Below, piece after piece: positions 59,023-64,000 of a stretch of 64,000 nucleotides of DNA. The stretch is taken from contig NZ_CP108529.1 in assembly GCF_036002945.1 (NCBI RefSeq), positions 6,319,001 to 6,383,000 on the forward strand, given 5' to 3'. The notes under the pieces were generated by a model. It did not search any database. It saw only the letters and a list, made by a program, of their open reading frames with translations, and was not told the DNA's origin. Made by a program: the position numbers and the translations under genes. Source of the stretch: Streptomyces sp. NBC_01224 (GTDB lineage Bacteria; Actinomycetota; Actinomycetes; Streptomycetales; Streptomycetaceae). Position 1 is the first letter of the stretch; every line of letters starts with the position of its first letter.

Positions 59023-62000
59023 TCAGCTCAGTGCCTGGAAGTTCTGCCATCCCGAAGTGCCCACGGCGACTCCGCTGCCCGAGATGTTCGGGTAGAAGTA
59101 GAGCTGTCCGTCGCCTCCGGTTGCCCAGATGTCAGCCTTGGCGTCGCCGTCGGCATCGGGGACAGCCGTGATCAGCGGACGGTTGGCGCGGGCCCAACCG
59201 GACCCGATGGCGACGGACGTGGGGCCGGTACCGAGTCCTTCGCCGGAGTTCCCCGTGCCTTGGTAGAGGCGTAGTTCGCCGCTGGTCTTGTGGCGTGCGA
59301 TCAGGTCGACGTGGCCGTTCCCGGTGCGGTCTCCTGGTGCGGCAAGGTCGTAGTTGGACCATGATCCGTCGCCGACCAGGACAGGGGCCCGGCTCTGGTC
59401 GAGGTAGAAGGACTCGGAGCCGAAGTAGAGCCAGAGCAGGTTTCCCTCCTTGACCAGGAGATCGGGGTAGCCGGGTACGTCGATGGTGCCGTCGCCGTCG
59501 GTGTCGAGCGGCCCGTCGACATCCCCGATGGCGAGGATCTGATCGGCTGCCGCCCAGTGGTTGTTGGCCTCGTCCAGGGCCTGGAGTTCCTGTGCGTCGA
59601 TCTGACAGGACCGGGACTGCCCGTCCGCTTGTTCGTCACGGCTTGTGCAGGCGAAACCCACTCCATTGTTGGGGAACACGTACAGCGTTTTGCCCCCGTC
59701 CCCGGGCAGCGCCGCGATCAGGTCTTCGTATCCGTCGCCCGTCCAGTCGCCGCGGTGGGTGATGGAGGCTCCGCTGAAGTCGGTGTTGCCTGCTGAGGTG
59801 GCTGTTCCGACTCGGCCGTTTCCCTGCCCTGGGTAGAGCCATAGTTCGCCATTGGTTCGCACACCGTAGAGGTCGGCGCTGCCGTCGCCGTTGAGGTCTC
59901 CGGGCTTGTCCGGCACGCCAGGGCTGTTGGCATAGAACAGGTAGTGCGCGCCGTCGGACCGGTTCTTGGCCGCGTCGAGGCTGCGCACGTACAGCCTCTG
60001 AGAACCGGCCGCAGGAGGAGTCAGGGTGACTTTGCCGTCCTTCTTCCCGTCCCCGTCCAGGTCGGCCGTGGGTATGACTGTGCGGACGGTGAGGTCCCAG
60101 TCGGTCCAGTACTCGTATGACGTCACGTCATTGACGCCACCGTTGCCGATGATGAACGAGCCAGGCTTCCGGGCTTCTCCTGTCTGCTGCGGCCAGCCGT
60201 CCGAGCCATCGGGGAAGTCGGTCGACGTGATGGTCGGCGGGGTACTCGGGCGGTTCGGGTCGAAGACGAACCGGCAGCCGGGCTGACCGGCGGCCGGTGT
60301 CCATGCGGACTCCGCCGTGGCGTCCTCTGCCCGGGCCTTCCAGGAGAAGTTGCCGTTGCCGGTGGCGAGATACTTCTGAAGTGTGGCTTTGGGCACCTTG
60401 AGAGTCGCGACCTTGCCTGAGGTCGTTGAGACCTTGGTGCTCACGATCAGGACCCCGTTGGGGTCGTCGTTGGGGTGATGGCCTGTGGCCCAGAGGTCGA
60501 ACCGGGCCTTCACTGTGCCACCGTCGGGGTCGCTGACCTTGGCGTTGAGCGTCACGTCCGTGTTGCCGATGGAGACGAACGGGGCCGAGGTCAGGCAGCC
60601 GCCCGAACTGGGGCTGGTATCCAGGCTGGTCGGGGCGTTGGGCACGGTGTTGTACTCGGTGGACAGCACAGCCGACTTGGCGTCGAACTTCTTCCAGCTG
60701 TACACGTCTGCCTCATTGGTCGCCTGCAGGCCGAGCGTGATGTTGGGCCATTTCTTGCTTGCGGCCTCTGTGACTCCGGATGTCACGTCGAAGGCGAGGT
60801 TTCCGCCCGGGCAGGACGAGTTGTACCCCTTGGAGTCGGTTACGTCGTCGAGTTTTCTCTTCCAGAACGATGTGCTGTTCTGGCTGTTCCAGTTGGTGGA
60901 TGCCGAGATGGAACCCGTAAGCCAAACCTCTACCGTTTTCTTGGTACATGACCACGACCAGGAATTGTTTGCCCTGAACGTCGACTTGATGACCTGCTTT
61001 TTCGTGTTCCAGAGATTATTGGTGTCCATACGGAACATGGAGCGGGCCAGCCCATTGGTCATATTCTCGTATCCCACACGTGCGGTGGGCGTTGTTGCCC
61101 CGTCCCAGCCCGCTCCGTTGAAGTATCCGGTGGTCGGTGTCTTCTTGTAGGCGATTGTCCAAGCCTCACGCGCTCCGGTGACGGCCGGATCGATGTAGAC
61201 GGGGTACTTCGTTCCCCCACCTGTGAGCAGCGACTGATCCGGTGACAGCGTCATCCGGCCGCCGGTGACTTGGATGGGTATGACCGATTCGCGGGCACCG
61301 TGACCGGGCTCGAACTCGCCGCTCGGTGCCGGCCCCCCGTCCGGCGGTGTGTCTGCGCGAACAGTGGCCGGAGGCGTGGCCGTACTGCTGTCCCACATGC
61401 GTGGCGCGGGGGCGACGAACACCTTCTGGTCGGCGGGATTGACGGCAGTCAGGTTGCCGTCACCATCGGTCGTGACGTCCAGCCCGTCGGCGGCTATTCT
61501 CAGCCCGATCGACTTGAGCTCCGGATTGGCGGCCGCTTCGGCGGACTTGACGACCAATAGCTGACTGAAGCCGGAATTATCGGCCTTGAGCTTCAGGTCC
61601 ACCCCGGGCAGCACTTCGGGGTAGGTGGCTGTGTCCTCGGAAACCGTGGGTTTTGGCAGTTCCGTGGGCCAGTTCAGGGACAGGCTCCGGCCGTCACGCA
61701 CCACCGTGACCAATGGGCCGTTACCGCCGCCCGAGAAGCTCACCCCGACTGTGGTGGCCTTCGTTCTTATTCGTCCACCCGTTTCGAATGCAAGACCGGT
61801 ATCAATGTCGACCAGCTTGTGGCCCTGCCGGGTCCACTGGGGCATTGCGTAACTGTCCCGAGTGAATGTCCCGGAAGGGTTCGCGAAGACCTGCGACGTC
61901 TCGGTGCGCTGAGACAGGACCTCCACTCGCTCCCCGGTGTCGGCCGCTTCGGTGAGCGCGTTTTCTTCCGCTTCGAACGACTCCGAGATCGGACCGCTGC

Positions 62001-62136
62001 TGGGCGGACCTGCGCTTGGTGCGGCCGTGGCGGTCTGCGCATGTTGCGGAATGGAAAGAGCAATCGTGAGCGCGAGTACCGTCGAAGCAACAGCGCCATT
62101 CGCTGCCCTTCGTCCTATTTTTTCATAATGTCCCAT
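59023..62136 (-). CDS. Large secreted DNRLRE/FG-GAP repeat protein
   Basis: A 1037-residue exported protein: signal peptide (AVASTVLALTIALSIPQHAQ), a central DNRLRE-type domain (around residues 320-470: TARVGYENMTNGLARSMFRM, KQVIKSTFRANNSWSWSCTK, NLAFDVTSGVTEAASKKW), fibronectin-like segments, then FG-GAP/VCBS calcium-type repeats (DLNGDGSADLYGVRTNGELW, GDWTGDGYEDLIAALPGDGG, DADGDAKADIWATGGDGQLY). Such proteins pair with RHS/SpvB-like proteins in Streptomyces and may be toxin carriers or surface factors. ATG 62136 has no ribosome site. Its start codon touches that of the divergent neighbour. Confidence 0.88.
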   Translation of the reverse strand: MGHYEKIGRRAANGAVASTVLALTIALSIPQHAQTATAAPSAGPPSSGPISESFEAEENALTEAADTGERVEVLSQRTETSQVFANPSGTFTRDSYAMPQWTRQGHKLVDIDTGLAFETGGRIRTKATTVGVSFSGGGNGPLVTVVRDGRSLSLNWPTELPKPTVSEDTATYPEVLPGVDLKLKADNSGFSQLLVVKSAEAAANPELKSIGLRIAADGLDVTTDGDGNLTAVNPADQKVFVAPAPRMWDSSTATPPATVRADTPPDGGPAPSGEFEPGHGARESVIPIQVTGGRMTLSPDQSLLTGGGTKYPVYIDPAVTGAREAWTIAYKKTPTTGYFNGAGWDGATTPTARVGYENMTNGLARSMFRMDTNNLWNTKKQVIKSTFRANNSWSWSCTKKTVEVWLTGSISASTNWNSQNSTSFWKRKLDDVTDSKGYNSSCPGGNLAFDVTSGVTEAASKKWPNITLGLQATNEADVYSWKKFDAKSAVLSTEYNTVPNAPTSLDTSPSSGGCLTSAPFVSIGNTDVTLNAKVSDPDGGTVKARFDLWATGHHPNDDPNGVLIVSTKVSTTSGKVATLKVPKATLQKYLATGNGNFSWKARAEDATAESAWTPAAGQPGCRFVFDPNRPSTPPTITSTDFPDGSDGWPQQTGEARKPGSFIIGNGGVNDVTSYEYWTDWDLTVRTVIPTADLDGDGKKDGKVTLTPPAAGSQRLYVRSLDAAKNRSDGAHYLFYANSPGVPDKPGDLNGDGSADLYGVRTNGELWLYPGQGNGRVGTATSAGNTDFSGASITHRGDWTGDGYEDLIAALPGDGGKTLYVFPNNGVGFACTSRDEQADGQSRSCQIDAQELQALDEANNHWAAADQILAIGDVDGPLDTDGDGTIDVPGYPDLLVKEGNLLWLYFGSESFYLDQSRAPVLVGDGSWSNYDLAAPGDRTGNGHVDLIARHKTSGELRLYQGTGNSGEGLGTGPTSVAIGSGWARANRPLITAVPDADGDAKADIWATGGDGQLYFYPNISGSGVAVGTSGWQNFQALS

Positions 62137-62148
62137 ATGGGGAATATG
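62124..62148. promoter_or_regulatory. Candidate twin leaderless promoters with touching start codons
   Basis: CATATG at 62134-62139 gives ATG on both strands with no base between. CATAAT (62124-62129) lies 8-13 nt before the forward ATG. CATATT (reverse of 62143-62148) lies 7-12 nt before the reverse ATG. These are the -10 positions expected for transcripts that start at the A of each ATG. Neither gene has a Shine-Dalgarno site. Confidence 0.55.
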
Positions 62149-64000
62149 GTGTGGGGTGGGCGCGTCCGTGCTGGACGCATAGGGCGGCGGGTGCGGCTGA
62201 TCGCTGTGTCCTTGATCGTGTTCCTGTTCGCAGGTTTGCTTGCCGGTCCCGTCGTGGCCGCTGCGGAGCTGAGTCTGCTGAATCTCAAGAAGCCGGATCC
62301 CGTTCAGACCTCGCTTGTGGAGAAACGATCCGCCTCCAAGCCGGATCAGACGGTCAAGCACCCCTGGAAGGAACCACGGGTCAGCTGGCCTCAACCCGGC
62401 ACCGTGACGTCGGCCGTCCCCGACGCAGGCTCCGGCAAGGTAGGCGCTCTGCCCATCCGCGTCGGCCGTCCGGAAAGCGCCGACAGCAGGGGCACAACCG
62501 ACCGTGCCAAGAAGGTCCAGGGCCTCAAGGCCGCCCCCCGTGTGGCAGGACCGGATCGAGTTCAGATCCAGGTGCTCGACCGTGCGACGACCGAGAAGGC
62601 CGGTGTCGACGGGGTCCTGCTCGCCGTCCGTCCGACGGCCGGCGCCTCGGGCTCCGTGAACGTGGAACTCGACTACTCCGGCTTCCGCCACGCCTACGGC
62701 GGTGACTGGGCCTCCCGCCTGACCTTGCGCACACTGCCGGTCTGCGCCCTCACCGCCCCGAGTAATAAGGGCTGCACCACTGGCAGCGCATTGCCCACGG
62801 GCAATGACACCAAGGCGGGCTCCCTCACTGCCGAGGTCTCCCTGCCTGCCGCGGCTGCGTCGCTCCGGATCGCCGACCCGGGCGACACTCCGGTCCGCCT
62901 CGCTTCGACGCCGGCCGTCGCCGAGGGCACCGTGCTGCTGGCGGCCACCGCTGCGGACTCGGGCCCCTCGGGGAGTTTCAGCGCGACTTCCCTCGCACCG
63001 TCCGCCTCATGGGCCGCCGGCGGCTCGAACGGCGCCTTCTCCTGGAACTACCCGATCGGCGTCCCCAAGGTCCCTGGAGGGACGGCCCCCGACCTGAAGC
63101 TCGGGTACTCCTCTCAGTCGGTCGACGGACGCACCGCCGCCACGAACAACCAGGCGAACAGCATCGGCGACGGCTGGTCGATGGAGCCGGGATACATCGA
63201 GCGCCAGTACATCTCGTGCGCCGACGACACCGCCAACAGCAACACGACCGCCAAGGTTGGTGACCTGTGCTGGAAGACGGACAACGCGGTCATCAACCTC
63301 GGCGGGCAGTCCAACACCCTGGTCAAGGACTCGACTTCGGGTGAGTGGCGCCTGGAGAGCGACGACGGCACCAAGATCGTAAAGCTCAAGAACACCGCCC
63401 TCGCCAACGGCGACAACGACGGTGAGTACTGGCAGGTGACCACCCCGGACGGCACTCGCTACTTCTTCGGCCAGAACAGGCCCGACGGCTGGGCCGCAGG
63501 CAAGGACGAGACCAACTCCGCCTGGACCGTGCCCGTTTTCGGTAACCAGGCCGACGAGCCCTGTCATGCCGCGGCCTTCAAGGACTCCTGGTGTCAGCAG
63601 GCATGGCGCTGGAACCTCGATGTGGTCATCGACACGCACGACGACGCGATGGTCTACTACTGGGACAAGGAGCCCAACTACTACGGCCGGAACGTGAACC
63701 CTACGACGGGCGCTTCCACCGCCACCCCCTACGACCGGGGCGGATATCTCAAACGCATCGAGTACGGGCTGCGTTCCAACACCATGTACTCGGCCAAGGC
63801 GGCAGCCAAGGTTGACTTCACCCAATCCGAACGGTGCCTGAGCGACTGCGGAACCTTCGACAAGGCGCATGCGAAGAACTGGCCGGACGTACCCTTTGAC
63901 CGTTACTGCGCTTCGGGCACAGAGTGCAAGGACCGCTACTCCCCGTCCTTCTGGAGCCGTAAGCGACTGACGGCGATCGCCACATCGGTCCTGACCGGTG
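62137..64000 (+). CDS. RHS/SpvB-like large secreted protein (3' partial)
   Basis: The frame runs off the window (at least 621 residues). N-terminal signal: RVRLIAVSLIVFLFAGLLAG, cleavage near VVAAAELS. The following region contains SpvB/RHS-N features: GTAPDLKLGYSSQSVDGRTA, SIGDGWSMEPGYIERQYISC, VTTPDGTRYFFGQNRPDGW and YYWDKEPNYYGRNVNPTTGA (the entry to the RHS/YD barrel). In such proteins the barrel carries a C-terminal toxin released on cleavage. The start is uncertain: ATGs at 62128, 62137 and 62146 are in frame, and 62137 is preferred for its promoter geometry. Confidence 0.85.
   Translation, partial: MGNMVWGGRVRAGRIGRRVRLIAVSLIVFLFAGLLAGPVVAAAELSLLNLKKPDPVQTSLVEKRSASKPDQTVKHPWKEPRVSWPQPGTVTSAVPDAGSGKVGALPIRVGRPESADSRGTTDRAKKVQGLKAAPRVAGPDRVQIQVLDRATTEKAGVDGVLLAVRPTAGASGSVNVELDYSGFRHAYGGDWASRLTLRTLPVCALTAPSNKGCTTGSALPTGNDTKAGSLTAEVSLPAAAASLRIADPGDTPVRLASTPAVAEGTVLLAATAADSGPSGSFSATSLAPSASWAAGGSNGAFSWNYPIGVPKVPGGTAPDLKLGYSSQSVDGRTAATNNQANSIGDGWSMEPGYIERQYISCADDTANSNTTAKVGDLCWKTDNAVINLGGQSNTLVKDSTSGEWRLESDDGTKIVKLKNTALANGDNDGEYWQVTTPDGTRYFFGQNRPDGWAAGKDETNSAWTVPVFGNQADEPCHAAAFKDSWCQQAWRWNLDVVIDTHDDAMVYYWDKEPNYYGRNVNPTTGASTATPYDRGGYLKRIEYGLRSNTMYSAKAAAKVDFTQSERCLSDCGTFDKAHAKNWPDVPFDRYCASGTECKDRYSPSFWSRKRLTAIATSVLTG

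Overview
The window is high-GC actinobacterial DNA and almost certainly Streptomyces. Supporting signs are the codon bias, GTG starts and 1-4 nt stop/start overlaps. The gene families fit too: DUF4097, DUF4383, DUF2277, GT87/PAP2, ECF transport under a cobalamin riboswitch, and a 24-residue ribosomal protein bL37. There is one intact tRNA, tRNA-Val(UAC). No rRNA, CRISPR array or intact transposase or integrase was seen.

Layout. (1) 1-7.0 kb is core-like: the end of a Ter-type stress biosynthetic unit (PRTase/TRSP/PELOTA fusion plus HAD hydrolase), an O-methyltransferase, a zinc-ribbon protein and three membrane or lipoprotein genes. (2) 7.2-22.7 kb is an integration hot spot full of relics. 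The tRNA-Val 3' half recurs at 12.0 kb, bounding a 4.7-kb element that has lost its integrase. Around it lie a second tRNA-like 3' half, three colinear 123-bp repeats, two 133-bp repeats, a 180-bp tandem duplication that copies a gene end, and broken GntR/UTRA, Nudix, VOC, FAD-oxidase and IS5 transposase genes. Intact genes sit among them: a winged-helix/membrane pair with its own palindromic operator, a SUKH protein, an aldo/keto reductase with a divergent HTH regulator, a GYD protein, a flavoprotein and a YihY protein. (3) 23.0-25.9 kb holds an ESX-like small helical protein, a calpain/papain-like cysteine peptidase candidate, a chagasin-like lipoprotein and an unknown protein. I read this as a possible exported protease with its inhibitor or immunity protein. 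(4) 26-43 kb is ordinary chromosome: bL37, DUF1254, DedA, DoxX, PhoD phosphatase, secreted HNH nuclease, FetB-like permease, an MFS pump fused to a winged-helix domain, DUF2330, a GT87-PAP2 fusion and an AEC transporter. (5) 43.8-46.6 kb has a CYP125-like P450 divergent from a FadA5-like thiolase, with KstR-like palindromes between them. An aldehyde dehydrogenase and a [3Fe-4S] ferredoxin at 57-58.8 kb may belong to the same theme. (6) 49.7-55.6 kb is a five-gene, translationally coupled ECF operon under a cobalamin riboswitch, with two unusual secreted anchored proteins. (7) 59-64 kb holds two large secreted proteins, a DNRLRE/FG-GAP protein and the start of an RHS/SpvB-like protein. They are transcribed divergently from start codons that touch each other.

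The strongest candidates for something undescribed are the protease/chagasin pair, the cobalamin ECF operon with its secreted alpha/alpha-barrel partner, and the touching leaderless-looking starts of the RHS/FG-GAP pair. All functions are read from sequence alone; no database search was run.
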